Below are positions 1 to 10,991 of a stretch of 64,000 nt of DNA, piece after piece. The stretch lies in assembly GCF_035046505.1 (NCBI RefSeq), contig NC_089821.1:7662218-7726217 (forward strand), read 5' to 3'. Below the pieces are notes generated by a model that was not told the origin of the DNA, searched no databases, and saw only the letters and a program-made list of their open reading frames with translations. Position 1 is the stretch's first letter, and each line of letters starts with the position of its first letter. The translations under genes and the position numbers were made by a program. This DNA is from Tiliqua scincoides. Its lineage: Eukaryota > Chordata > Lepidosauria > Squamata > Scincidae.

Positions 1-82
1 ATGAAGAACATGGATCATTACATCCAAAACACAAAGAGAGTGCAACACTAAGGCGATGATCCAATAATTAAGACCCATTAAA

Positions 83-619
83 GGCGCAATCCTAACTAGC
101 AGTTAGTCACTTGTGCCAGCTCAGGGGTGTCGTGAAAGTGCCATAAAGCATTTTTGTACCACTCTGGAGGCAGTTAGGCTGGCGAAAGGGACCTGCACAG
201 GCCTAACTGCACCATTGCGGGCCCCAGCAACTGTCGATTTGGCTGGCACAGGGGTTTGAGGAGGGCAGGGAGGCGGCAGGAAGGAGGTAGGAGGAGACAT
301 TTTGGGGTGAGGGGAGGGCAAGCAGCCCCAGGGGCAGGCAGGCAGGGGGAAGGAGGTGAGGTTAGGACCCAGCAGTTATGCCAGAACCTGACCCCACTGC
401 CAAAGCAGTGAGGAGAGGCTCCAAGCTGTTCTGTTCTCGGACTTCCATCACCTCCTGAAATGGTGCAGGTCTAAGGAGACCCATTGGGGTTGTGGTGGCT
501 TACCCGGGGTTAGGGGAAGAGTTTCCCCTTGCCTCCAGTTGAGTCAATTCTGCTCCCCATCCTGCGCTAGACAGAGGCCTCTTGGCCTGCCTGTTTCCAG
601 CGCAAGTTCAGATTGCGCT
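83..619. mobile_element. Harbinger-like non-autonomous DNA element
   Basis: It starts GGCGCAATCCTAAC and ends with the inverted form CAGATTGCGC. The interior is GC-rich. The right part, a gene-like 'ggggttaggggaagag...gcctgcctgtttccag' stretch, recurs near 34.3 kb, 37.2 kb and 51.1 kb. No coding sequence is seen. The superfamily is inferred from a better preserved relative at 63310-63445, which has a TTA target duplication. No clear duplication is visible at this copy. Confidence 0.55.
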
Positions 620-1301
620 GCACGACCCATTGATTTCAATGGAGAGATTTAAGCCAATGCTTAACTTGGGCTAGATTCTGTTCATAGTTCTGGATAAAAA
701 GTCCTGGACTTGCCAGCTTGAAAAAGATCAGCAGCGGCAAAACTGGCAACTTGATGAATGTTCAATTTAATAGAGCTGTAAAGGTCTCAAATAACTTCAA
801 CCTGATTCCAAAACTCTCTGGTATCCTTTCCCATCTCTCACCATTTCCAGTCACTTGAATCCAGGCACAACCGGTTTACCAGACTGCCAGTTCTTTGTAC
901 ACTGTTGGCTATTCCATGTGCCACAGAGACACCCAAAATGCCGCCCCTAGACATGTGTCAGTTTCGAAACATCTATCCCATATGATCCACAACCTTTTAG
1001 TCTGTGAGATGCTTCACTGGACTCTTAAAATTATTGCTACCATAAACAACGACTTGGGTCGCTTATGCAGTTGGACCAGACTTGCTGCTATTTACTATTT
1101 GGTTTGAACATTCATGAGCATCCCAAACGAAAAGGAAGGCTCTCCCATTCTGGGCTGAAGTTCCATTTTGCACTCCAAAAGCCATATAGCACAATATTGG
1201 TGTCATCACGAAATACAGTCTGAAGATGCATAACCCAGCAGTTTGGTCCAACAATGTGGTTCAGATAAACATCCACTGCTTCCAAGATCTGAAAACACAG
1301 G
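620..1301. other. Gene-free stretch, nothing recognised
   Basis: About 680 bp of mixed-composition DNA. The short frames here overlap on both strands and show no domain. I recognise no repeat family. Confidence 0.4.
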
Positions 1302-1444
1302 CATAAGAACATAAGAACAGCCCCACTGGATCAGGCCATAGGCCCATCTAGTCCAGCTTCCTGTATCTCACAGCGGCCCACCAAATGCCCCAGGGAGCAC
1401 ACCAGATAACAAGAGACCTGCAAGGCTTCCTGGGAATTGTAGTT
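1302..1444 (-). mobile_element. CR1-like LINE 3' end, short first unit of a pair
   Basis: On the minus strand this is the last ~115 bp of the CR1-like LINE, with the GGCC-TAT-GGCC hairpin region and two TTCTTATG units. It is followed by a ~27-bp bridge containing the reverse complement of AACTACAATTCCCA. A second, longer CR1 copy follows directly. The same short-unit, bridge, second-copy arrangement occurs at 16909-17525 and 29342-29648, so it is probably a subfamily structure and not three independent insertions. Confidence 0.8.
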
Positions 1445-2020
1445 AACAACATAAGAACAGCCCCGCTGGATCAGGCCAGAGGCCCATCTAGTCCAGCTTC
1501 CTGTATCTCACAGCGGCCCACCAAATGCCCCAAGGAGCACACCAGATAACAAGAGACCTCATCCTGGTGCCCTCCCTTGCATCTGGCATTCTGACATAAC
1601 CCATTTCTAAAATCAGGAGGTTGCGCATACACATCATCGCTTGTACCCCATAATGGATTTTTCCTCCAGAAACTTGTCCAATCCCCTTTTAAAGGCGTCT
1701 AGGCTAGACGCCATCACCACATCCTGTGGCAAGGAGTTCCACAGACCGACCACACGCTGAGTAAAGAAATACTTTCTTTTGTCTGTCCTAACCCGCCCAA
1801 CACTCAATTTTAGTGGATGTCCCCTGGTTCTGGTATTATGTGAGAGTGTAAAGAGCATCTCCCTATCCACTCTGTCCATCCCCTGCATAATTTTGTATGT
1901 CTCAATCATGTCCCCCCTCAGGCATCTCTTTTCTAGGCTGAAGAGGCCCAAACGCCATAGCCTTTCCTCATAAGGAAGGTGCCCCAGCCCCGTAATCATC
2001 TTAGTCGCTCTCTTTTGCAC
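1445..2020 (-). mobile_element. CR1-like LINE, 3' part of ORF2 plus 3' UTR
   Basis: 5'-truncated copy. Its minus-strand frame (about 1634-2020) encodes the end of a CR1/L2-group reverse transcriptase polyprotein: RATKMITGLGHLPYEERL, then NTRTRGHPLKLSVGRVRT, then KYFFTQRVVGLWNSLPQD, then LDKFLEEKS. The UTR carries the GGCC-TAT-GGCC hairpin and an octamer tail. The 5' truncation lies near 2020, where sequence switches to short GTATGAAAGG repeats. It has no catalytic YADD region and cannot be autonomous. Confidence 0.88.
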
Positions 2021-2075
2021 CAGTATGAAAGGAATGAAGAAGGCATGTATGAAAGGCATACAGTATGAAAGGAAA
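2021..2075. repeat. Short GTATGAAAGG tandem motif
   Basis: Three copies of GTATGAAAGG, spaced 8 to 27 bp apart, lie directly at the CR1 truncation point. It may be filler sequence made at the insertion junction. Confidence 0.5.
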
Positions 2076-2168
2076 ATAGAGCAATAAAAGACTGGGGGGG
2101 GGTCACAATCTCCTTTACTCGTCTTTGTTGATCACCATTGCTCGAGGATTGTTCTTAACTGTCAGTCT

Positions 2169-2402
2169 CAGTGGCATAGCTAGAAGGGGGTGCAAAGCAC
2201 TAAATTTTGTAGGGAGACTCACCGCGGTGTGCAAATGTCCCTTCCCTCTCCCCTTCAGAGCCATTCTGGATGGTGGGAGCAAAATGGAGACGAATGCTTC
2301 ATTTTTCTCCCACCGCCTGGAATGGTTCCAAAGAGAAGGGGGTTGGGCTATTTTCATGCCACGCTGAGGCAAAACTTTGCACCCCCTCTAGCTATACCAC
2401 TG
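2169..2402. mobile_element. MITE1 (palindromic hAT MITE)
   Basis: It starts CAGTGGCATAGCTAGAAGG and ends CTCTAGCTATACCACTG; the outer ~90 bp on each side are inverted copies. Flanking octamers GTCAGTCT (2161-2168) and GTAAGTCT (2403-2410) match at 7 of 8 positions. An 8-bp duplication with CAGTG ends is the hallmark of hAT elements. There is no coding capacity. Confidence 0.85.
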
Positions 2403-2586
2403 GTAAGTCTCTTTCAAATCATGATTTTTTTACTCCTAGTGTACATATAGAGTATGTCCATAAAAGCTAACTGCTTTCAATTAAACCTCATTCCAAGTAA
2501 ACAAGGTGTAGATGTCAAATGATACGAAGCAGTCATAGGACATGTTTCTCCCATTTAAAACGTAGACTGCAACTCAGATTATTACC

Positions 2587-2587
2587 A

Positions 2588-2626
<39 letters not shown>

Positions 2627-2628
2627 AT
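2587..2628. repeat. (ATAA)n microsatellite
   Basis: About ten near-perfect AAAT/ATAA units. Confidence 0.95.
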
Positions 2629-2757
2629 CAGAAAAGTCACCCTGTATGGAAAGACAGTATAAAATACAGGGTTAAAAAGATAAAAAAAAAAAAATGTGTA
2701 CACATTTTGATGAGCTCTACTTCACTGTAGAAAATCTGCAACAGTCAAAATTCTAGG

Positions 2758-2960
2758 CAGTGGTTCCCAAATTTACCTGGGTCACAATGCTCCTTCAACC
2801 GTCCCCTGAGATTTGGGCACTGCCATCCTCTATCTCATGAAATCTCACAAGATCCAAGATGGTGGTGCCTGGGGGAGCAGGAAGAAGGGGGCCATCAGGA
2901 ACATCCCATGGCACCCCTGTGAGTCTGCCATGATGCCCTAAGGCATTGCAACACACAGTC
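2758..2960 (+). mobile_element. hAT-like fragment (CAGTGGTTCCCAAA end)
   Basis: A left end CAGTGGTTCCCAAATTT resembles Charlie-type hAT termini. I could not find a matching right end, so the right boundary is approximate and the copy is probably truncated. Confidence 0.45.
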
Positions 2961-3114
2961 TAAGGAAGGTGATTTAAGAGATCTGCAGAACCTTCCCAGC
3001 ACAAACATATCCCTTAGTCAACAGATCCCTTAGTCAATGATGTATAAACATTAGTCAGCAGCATATAAACATAATCAATTAATCAAGTAGGCAATTTCTG
3101 CCCAACGTTGCATA

Positions 3115-3252
3115 TGGTTGGCAACCTTCAGTCTCGAAAGACTATGCTATAAGCCTACAGCACTTGGTATTCCCAGGCAGTCTCCCATCCAAGTACTAAC
3201 CAGGCCTGAACCTGCTTAGCTTCCAAGATCAGACAAGATCAGGGATGTGCAG
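3115..3252 (-). mobile_element. 5S rRNA-derived SINE
   Basis: Read on the minus strand, about 100 nt match the 3' two thirds of vertebrate 5S rRNA (AGCTAAGCAGG, GGCCTGGTTAGTACT, GATGGGAGAC, GCTGTAGGCTT region). A ~34-nt tail follows, ending GACTGAAGGTTGCCAACC. The 5S part keeps the internal polymerase III promoter area. Several substitutions show that it is a decayed retroposon and not a 5S gene. Confidence 0.9.
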
Positions 3253-5724
3253 GGCATATATGCAACAGGGATAAAATGTGTACACCTATGGGCTGGGCAG
3301 AAATGGGTTAACTGGATCAAGCTTCTATGTATAAAGTGTGCGTTTATTTCCTTGAGTTACCCTGTAGTATCATGCAACTCAGAGTAATGTTGCATAAACA
3401 TCACACTTTAAATTGTGCAAACTTCAAACTTCATACTAGCATTACTAGAGCATCTTCTTCTATGTGGGACAAACCAGTGAGGATTCACAACATGCAGAGA
3501 CAGAGATGGCAGGAATTCAAGAATTCCCTGTGTGTATCTGAGTGCAATCAGGTCAATCAGACATCATTCAATACCTGGTAATGTCCAGAGAGAGAGAGAG
3601 AGAGAGAGCGAACAATGAAGGTTCACCTTCAGGATGGTCCACACATCTGCTTATTGATTTTTAAAGGTTAAGTATGATGATAATGAATTTCCTTAGCATC
3701 ATTATCTATAATACAAACTATTTTCATACAACTACTTTTTTCATAAGTAATCAGTATCTTCCATATCTGACCTCAGCCATTTCCCCAGTCTGTTGCTTTT
3801 GAACATGAAGAAGCTTTCTTCTAAAAAAAATTAGGGATCACACAGTGAACATGATGTTGTCACAGCACCTTATAACCAATCTGATTTGGCTATGTGTTGA
3901 AATCACTGGGATCAAACAAAGCCCTTCATTAGGCTTCACAAAGCCCACACTAGGGGACAAAAAAACCAAACATCTCTATTACCTGGACAACCAGGTCACA
4001 TTCCCTACCTTGCAACACTGGACTGGCATATTCACTGTCTACTTGTGCTACAAGGCAAAATGTTCACCCCGATCTAGCCCTAAATGTGTCTGGGAAGAAT
4101 GTGGGTGGGGATGCATTTTTGCATCTACATTTCAATGTTCAATTCTATCCATATTCCGTTCCAACTAAGCATGACTGGATTGGGTAGAGGACGTATTGGT
4201 CCAGTTGTCTCCCCAATGGGAATCTATATATTTTCCCCCTTTCTAACTCTCTTGTGAAAAGTTTCACTTCCTTTGATTAAAAAAGTGCAAAAAGGGAGGC
4301 TTTTATTTTGCAAGGGGAGCAAATGCTTGCAAAATGAACGTCTGCACCCTTCCCACTTGAGATCAGCACAAATTTTAATGAATCAGAAGCCTCCAGCATA
4401 GGCTTTAATCCATGATATTTCTCAGACTCAGGATTTATGTCTCACTAGCCCTCCCCATCTCCTTCCCCCCCATACAGTACAGAACAGATGATGTCTTGAA
4501 AGCCTAGTACTATAGTGTTATTTCAGCAGCATGATATATATTGTAGCTAAGATGACCTCTAAATTTTCAAGGTTTGCTAAACCTTAAATTTAAGCTACCT
4601 GCTTCACCAAAAGTATCTGAAACAATAACTTTTTATGTTGCAACAAACATTACATTTAATGAGCATAGTGCACATGTAATGATACACTGAATCAGTATGA
4701 AGCCTCAAATAATGATTTCTGTTGGCACTATAAAAGGAATGTAATTTTTCTTGTTGAAATACCATTTTTCAGTTACTGCATGACTGATGTGGTAATTATC
4801 CCCTACACCTGGGATTTAAATCCAATCCTACAAGCCCATTTTCTGTTTGCAAGCTGTCAGACTGATGCATAGGCTTTGTTCTTATCTGGCAGGAGGCAAG
4901 GAATCGGTAATTCAGAAACAACAAAGTCACTGATGGGTCATCATGTAATCTGCACTGAAAATTGCAATCTATAATGAGATTGGAACCACAGATGAGGTGA
5001 CTAAAATTGATTACCTACCATAGCTGAAATTTTCAATTTTATTGCACAAATATGATCAAAACTAGTCCATAAGTTTGGGAGATTAGTTGCGAAAGAATAA
5101 AGATTACTTTAAAATTAGGTGAAAGGAGAGATAAGTTATTAAAATGTAAATTTATTTTGTTTTACAGCAATCTTCAAGGTGATTCATGTGCTTGCAATTT
5201 TGGTGCTCTCATCTCACCATATGCATAACTGTTGCTTAGTGAAGAATAGCATGTGCAGGTACATATGCTTTTCTTCCCCCCCCCCCCCCACACACACGCA
5301 AAATCAGTCATAAGAACTAAGCGAAGAATTTTGGAAGCCACTATCATAGCACAATTATTTGGTACAAGGTGATTCAATTTTGTTTGTGCTTTTTTTTTTT
5401 TTTTTCTTTTCAACAGGATCACAAAAATGATTTCCAATAGGTAGTAAACTTGGGCTCTGGCTAGTGCCATCAACAAAAATAGCTCAGAGGCAACGGCGCC
5501 TGCATTTTCAGTGGAGGTGCTACGTAAAAGACATGACTATCAGTGACAGAGCTTTGAGACACTGCTGCCCAAAGCAAATGTAACAAGTATTTATATTGGT
5601 CAATAGGAGGTGCAAGAACAGTTGCTTCAAGAATAGCAGAATATATAAGCTCCAATATTGGAACATTTTGCTGCACATATGGTTTGTTTTGTTGATAGGA
5701 CTGAGAGTTGATGGGACTGTACAC
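3253..5724. other. 2.4 kb repeat-poor block
   Basis: No gene or dispersed repeat recognised. It holds a (GA)n run at 3590-3608, a C-run followed by CA dinucleotides near 5276-5297, and a T-run near 5390-5405. The part at about 4600-5060 is AT-rich, with many short homeodomain-type ATTA motifs and few simple repeats. That is the texture of conserved non-coding DNA, though it is unproven here. Confidence 0.45.
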
Positions 5725-5949
5725 CAGTGGCATAGCTAGAGGGGGTGCAAAACACTACGTTTTGCGGGAAGCCTCACCACGGCGTGCAACCGGTCCCTTT
5801 CCCTCCATTCTGGAGCCATACTGGGTGCAAAACAGGTGAAAATCTCCTCCTATAACAGCCCTGAAGGGGAGAGGGAGGGATTGCTTGCAGGCTGTGGTGA
5901 GGCTCCCTACAAAACTTAGTGTTTGGCACCCCCTCTAGCTACACTACTG
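5725..5949. mobile_element. MITE1 (palindromic hAT MITE)
   Basis: Ends are CAGTGGCATAGCTAGAGG and CTCTAGCTACACTACTG, with inverted inner arms. The flanking octamers do not match. A second MITE1-type right end (CACCCCATCTAAC...CACCACTG) lies at about 5990-6022, so the insertion site is complex or rearranged. Confidence 0.8.
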
Positions 5950-6198
5950 GAGAGGAGAAGAGAATAATGAGATTTATTTCTGAATTCTAGGACACCTTGC
6001 ACCCCATCTAACTAACACCACTGCAGCAATAGTCTTGTAGCAACTTAAGACTAAGGAATTTATTTCAGGATATACTTTTTTGTACAACTGATTTCAGGCA
6101 TCAGATTGTGTGGACACTTCACTATGCTAAATGAATTGGTTAGTATTTAAAGTGATTACAAGACTCTGCTGTTTGTTTGTTTGTTTGTTTTAAACCTC

Positions 6199-6356
6199 CG
6201 AATGCTAGATGCAAGGGAGAGCAACAGGATGCAGGTCTCTTGTTGTCATGTGTGCTCCCCGAGGCATTTGGTGGGCCACTGTGAGATACAGGTTGGACTA
6301 GATGGGCCTTTGGCCTGATCCAATGGGGCTCTTCTTATGCTCTTATGTTCTTGTGC
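6199..6356 (+). mobile_element. CR1-like LINE 3' UTR fragment
   Basis: Plus-strand 3' end with the CTTTGGCCTGATCC hairpin arm and a decayed TTCTTATG tail. Only about 160 bp remain. It sits just after a (GTTT)n run at 6172-6190. Confidence 0.85.
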
Positions 6357-6525
6357 TGCAACAGCCTATCACGGTACCCTTGAGAAACAGGAAGAACACT
6401 TCCCTTGAGTGTAACAGGAATAACAATAATTTCACAAACCAAGGAATTTACTCAAAGGGGTGTCCCAGCAGCAGCCCTCTGAATGGATCGAATGTGGAGA
6501 AGTACTTATGAATCCTCAGTCAAAA

Positions 6526-6617
6526 TCTAACTGCAACTTTAAGCACATCTACTCAGATGTAAATTCCATTATGTTCAATGGAGCTTATTCTCAGAAGAGT
6601 GTGATTAGGTTTGCAGA
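6526..6617. repeat. Short palindromic repeat (CTTACTTCTGAGTA type), diverged
   Basis: A diverged copy of a ~90-bp imperfect palindrome also seen at 12069-12192, 12442-12534 and 21867-21957. Its core is an inverted pair around 'cccattga'. The family is unassigned. Confidence 0.45.
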
Positions 6618-7540
6618 TTTATAGCCCAATCCCATTTCCCATCACCCCATAGCACATGGTGCCACTGATGGAGTGTGGGCTGCATCCTGTGGGGGGGGGG
6701 GGGGGTTACCAGATGACCCAGGAAAGGTGTGTAAAATCCTTTTCTACTTATCCCTCTGTAGGCCACCTGGTCTCCAATGGCATCCAATGGGTCTTCTAGG
6801 ACCTATACCTGTTATTTAGCTGGCATCAGTCCAAGGAGAGTCAAGGGCGGGTCAGGCTGGGAAAAAGGAGATATGATCTTGGCATGCGCTATTGCTGCCG
6901 AGATCCCTGGACTTCTTCCACTCCTGGCTTGGCTCACTCCCCACCCCAAACTGTCCACAATCATCTCCCATTCTGCTTTCCTGCTGACTAACCAGGGGGC
7001 AGCCTGGGATAGAGAAGGTTCCATGAGCCAGTGTTGTCTGCGCACAGCCTCCCGCCATTTGCCCTGACTATCACAGCCCTCAGAATGATTCAGCAAATTT
7101 TGCACTTTTGTTCTGGGACTTGTGCTAACAAGAGTGTCAGATCCTTCAGGGTAAGTTCTGGATAGGATGGGGTCGTTAGGTATTCCAGACTCCGACTCTT
7201 GGGTTTATACATGCTTGTTCATTCTAATGGACGGCGAATATCGCTTGATGATTTCCATGTGAGTATGGACCATCGCACATCTAACACTACCCGTAAAACG
7301 TTCTTCTCTCCTTACTCATGATGCTTTTCAGTCGAGTCAGTTGATACATTTTTCTGCAAGTCCTCAAGTATAGCATCAAGTGTGAAGAAACCAAACCATG
7401 TATATGAATGTGTAAAGCAGGCCCTAGTTATTGGAAATCACAATATCTCTTTCACTTAGCCAGTCGTCCATGTGCCACTATGTATCTGTGATGTCTAAAT
7501 ATCTCACAGCCTGAAGATTTTAGTTAGCGCTCCAGCTATA
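6618..7540. other. Gene-free stretch
   Basis: Holds a G-run near 6691-6706. Otherwise I recognise nothing. Overlapping short frames on both strands near 6780-7100 show no domain. Confidence 0.4.
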
Positions 7541-8152
7541 CAGTGGTACCTCGCATAACGAATGCCCCGCGCAGCGAAAAAACTCGCAGAACGAAAGCGT
7601 TTTGCGAAGTTTGGTAACTCGCACAACAAATTTTTATGACCCGTGCTTCACAAGACGAATTTTTTTTTGTTTTGCATTGGTTTGTTTTAAGGGGAAGATC
7701 TTCATGTCAGTTTATGATCCTGTCCACCCTAGTAAGGGGAGGATCTTCATGTCAGTTTATGACCCCGATCACCCTAGTAAGGGGAGGATCTTCATGTCGG
7801 TTTATGATCCCGTCCACCCTAGTAAGGGGAGGATCTTCATGTCAGTTTATGTAAGTAAGTCCCATTGTGCTTGCTCCCAGGAAAGTGTGTACAGGATTAC
7901 AGCCTTCAAGCTCCCTACTCAGCATCCCCCCCCCGTTTTTGAAATCCTCAGTACAGTATGTATGCCTTTAAAGAGCACTTAATAAACACTTTGTAAACCA
8001 AATTTGACTTTGTTCTGACTTTTCTTGCCCATAGGAATGCATTAATTAAATTTCAATGCATTCCTACAGGAAAACGCGCTTCGCAAAACGAAAAACTCGC
8101 ATAATGAAAGGACTCGCGGAACGAATTAATTTAATTATGCAAGGCACCACTG
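7541..8152. mobile_element. Tigger-like (Tc1/mariner superfamily) non-autonomous element
   Basis: Left end CAGTGGTACCTCGCATAACG; right end read inward CAGTGGTGCCTTGCATAATT. Both are flanked by TA, the mariner-type target duplication. Near both ends the sequence repeats 'ctcgca..acgaa' motifs, as in pogo/Tigger elements. The 612 bp have no transposase. The middle holds a 45-bp minisatellite. Confidence 0.75.
7691..7850 (+). repeat. 45-bp minisatellite, 3.6 units
   Basis: Units begin at 7691, 7736, 7781 and 7826 (the last is partial), each opening GGGGAGGATCTTCATGTCAG and ending ACCCTAGTAA. Because 45 is a multiple of 3, all frames repeat. A frame at 7602-7982 therefore stays open and encodes a 15-residue repeat (GRIFMSVYDPVHPSK), which is an artefact of the period. 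Confidence 0.95.
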
Positions 8153-9075
8153 TATATATATTCCAAAATGTTGATTGCACATGTAGGTCACAAACTTTTC
8201 AAAGAGAAATTGAAACCCAATTCCTTTGATTTAAAAAAAAAATATAAATGTTGTCAACACATATCTCATTATTGCACCCCCCCCCCAGCCCCAGTTCCTA
8301 CAGTCACCTGTAGTGTCATGCCAAACAGCCAATAAATATATGCATGAATTGTTATAGGAATCCTAGTACTGGAAAATTAGAGGATTGCTAACACAATGCA
8401 TACTTAATTGCCCTCCGTGTCAGAATGACATGGTGTTCCAGGAATGCAGATTAATTACAAGGAAATGGATCTGACTTGCTGGGCAACTTGAAAAGGAAGG
8501 AGAAGGAAATGACAGGAAACGACAGGTGGTGGTTCTTTTGGTCATCTCTCTTCAAAGCAGCTGGGTCAGCAACTTTGCTGATTATTTATAGTCGCAATCG
8601 AGGCCTGGCTTGCTTCATGCAGCAGTTTGGAAGCTTTCCATAATGGAAGGTTGGCCTATGATTGAGTACGAGAATGACGACAGACTTAATCAAAACCGGT
8701 GGGGGGGGGGCTCATTTCTGATACATTAAAATGAATTCTGAACAACCTGATTAAAAAGTAATGTGGCAGCTATTTGCATAAGGCATATGTCAGCAGAGGG
8801 GAAAGTTTCAAGATGACACTTTGGCTTTCAAATCTCTCCCAATGGTATACACTTCCGAAGGTCAGAGATGCAAGCAAAATGCAGAAAAGTGAAGTGAAAA
8901 GGGCAAACTGGCCACAAGTATGCCTAAAGCCAGCAGAAGATGATTAAGGCTTCAATCTTTTACACCAGTGCTTTCCACACTCCTACAAGGGAGTTGGGAG
9001 CATTGCCAGTGTATGCAGGGGAGAGGCTATGGCAGCAATTTGATCCTCAGGATTGCACTGCAGCAGACAGCAACT
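8153..9075. other. Repeat-poor block
   Basis: No gene recognised. A C-run lies near 8277-8287 and a G-run near 8700-8710. About 8330-8930 is free of known repeats and contains TAATTAC and ATTA motifs. Confidence 0.4.
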
Positions 9076-9219
9076 GTTACCCTGCACATACCTGATCTTG
9101 TCTGATCTCGGAAGCTAAGCAGGGTCAGGCCTGGTTAGTACTTGGATGGGAGACCGCCTGGGAATACCGGGTGCTGTAGGCTTGTACCATAGTCTTTCGA
9201 GACTGAAGGTTGCCAACCA
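9076..9219 (+). mobile_element. 5S rRNA-derived SINE
   Basis: Starts TTACCCTGCACATACCTG, then 5S-like sequence through GGGTGCTGTAGGCTT, then the LINE2-type tail ending GAAGGTTGCCAACC. It carries TCAGGCC where functional vertebrate 5S has TCGGGCC, a change shared by the copies here that keep this site. No convincing target duplication. Confidence 0.92.
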
Positions 9220-9525
9220 GGAGATGGGAGGGCTTTTTTTTACTCACCAGCCTCCAGCACCAGAGTTCTGGAAGTTCCAAAGGGTCCAGGGAGCCCTGCA
9301 CAGGGCTTTCCGCACCTCCAAATATGTAAAATATAAGGGGGAAAGGGTACTTCCGGTTTTTGTTGCAAAACCGGCCGGGTAACAGAGCTTGGCTAAGGCT
9401 GTGGAGAGGAAGCCCAGCAGTTGTGAGTGTAGATGTGTCACTAGGGTTGGCTTCACCTGGTGCAAGAGCTCACTGCATCACTCCCATGATGGACCTCCTC
9501 CGGTATCAGACCATACAAAATAAAT

Positions 9526-10534
9526 AACATAAGAAGAGCCCCACTGGATCAGGCCATAGGCCCATCTAGTCCAGCTTCCTGTATCTCACAGCAGCCCACC
9601 AAATGCCCCAGGGAGCACACCAGATAACAAGAGACCTTATCCTGGTGCCCTCCCTTGCATCTGGCATTCTGACATAGCCCATTTCTAAAATCAGGAGGTT
9701 GTACATGCACATCATGGCTTGTAACCTGTAATGGATTTTTCCTCCAGAAACTTGTCCAATCCCCTTTTAAAGGTGTCCAGGCCAGATGCTGTCACCACAT
9801 CCTGTGGCCAGGAGTTCCACAGACTGATCACATGCTGAGTAAAGAACTATTTTCTTTTGTCTGCCCTAACCCTCCCAACACTCAATTTTAGTGGATGTCC
9901 TCTGGTTCTGGTGTTATGTGAGAGTGTAAAGAGCATCTCTCTATCCACTTTATCCTTTCCAAGCAAAATTTGGTATGTCTCAATCATGTCCCCCCTCAGG
10001 CATCTCTTTTCTAGGCTGAAGAAGCCCAAACACAGTAGCCTTTCCTCATAAGGAAGGTGCCCCAGCCCCGTAATCATCTTAGTCGCTCTCTTTTGCACCT
10101 TTTCCATTTCCACTATGTCCTTTTTGAGATGCGACGACCAGAACTGGACACAATACTCCAAGTGTGGCCTTACCATCGATTTGTACAACGGCTTTATAAT
10201 ATTAGCCGTTTTGTTCTCAATACCCTTCCTAATGATCCCAAGCATAGAATTGGCCTTCTTCACTGCCGCCGCACATTGGGTCGATACTTTCGACCTGTCC
10301 ACCACCGCCCCAAGATCTCTCTCCTGATCTGTCACAGACAGCTCAGAACCCATTAGCCTATATGTGAAGTTTTGATTTTTTTGCCCTAATGTGCATGACT
10401 CTACACTTACTTACATTGAAACGTATCTGCCATTTTGCTGTCTATTCTGCCAGTTTGGAGAGATCCTTCTGGAACTCCTCACAATCACATCTGGTCTTCA
10501 CCACTCGGAAAAGTTTGGTGCCGTCTGCAAACTT
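9526..10534 (-). mobile_element. CR1-like LINE, ~1 kb 3' segment
   Basis: 5'-truncated minus-strand copy. A frame at 9847-10353 encodes 168 residues of the post-catalytic reverse transcriptase region: RDLGAVVDRS, KANSMLGIIRKGIENKTA, RPHLEYCVQFW, RATKMITGLGHLPYEERL. A frame break separates it from the final KYFF...WNSLP segment, and sequence continues upstream towards the catalytic domain before the truncation. It ends with the usual UTR and an AAGAACATAAG-type tail. Confidence 0.9.
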
Positions 10535-10991
10535 TGAGATTACAATATCATATGCACAGCCTAAATGTAGTGGCATCATTACAGTTGATGTAACCCCTAT
10601 TAACTTTTATTTCTTTATTTTAAATATATAACAATACAGGTCACCCAACAAATCAGTATCCCACAAAAAAACAATGGCCATCTTGATGACACTTGGTTCC
10701 CTACTGTGTCATAACAACACCTCATTGGGACAATCAGTCTCAGTGGTTGGTTTGAGTTAAGAAAATCCACATTTTGTTACATAAGGCAGTTGTGTTTTCA
10801 TTTTCTGGTTAATTGGCCGTAACATTTGATAGAATACAGATCAACATGGTTTGTTTCATTACATTCTGCATGAAAGGACCTTTCCATTGATATAGAACGT
10901 GATGGTATTAGTCATAACTGTAAATTTTCCAGAACGTTTCCAAAATTTTGACTCCCTGAGGTAGGGTCTGCACCCACTAGTGATGCCACTG
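10535..10991 (+). mobile_element. MITE2 (hAT-type), near full length
   Basis: The TIR-like start TAGTGGCATCATTA lies at 10568 and the end ACTAGTGATGCCACTG at 10991. The middle holds the family signature 'catttgatagaatacagatc' and 'gtttcattacattctgcatg'. Upstream, 10537-10567 matches the flank of the copy at 18165 (TATCATATG-ACAGCCTAAATG), so the repeated unit extends beyond the TIR. Confidence 0.7.

Noticed and set aside
7691-7850. CRISPR-like array of spaced direct repeats
   Set aside because: The units are contiguous 45-bp tandem copies without unique spacers, and the genome is eukaryotic.
7602-7982. Repeat protein with 15-residue units
   Set aside because: Explained by a 45-bp minisatellite whose period is divisible by three, inside a Tigger-like element.
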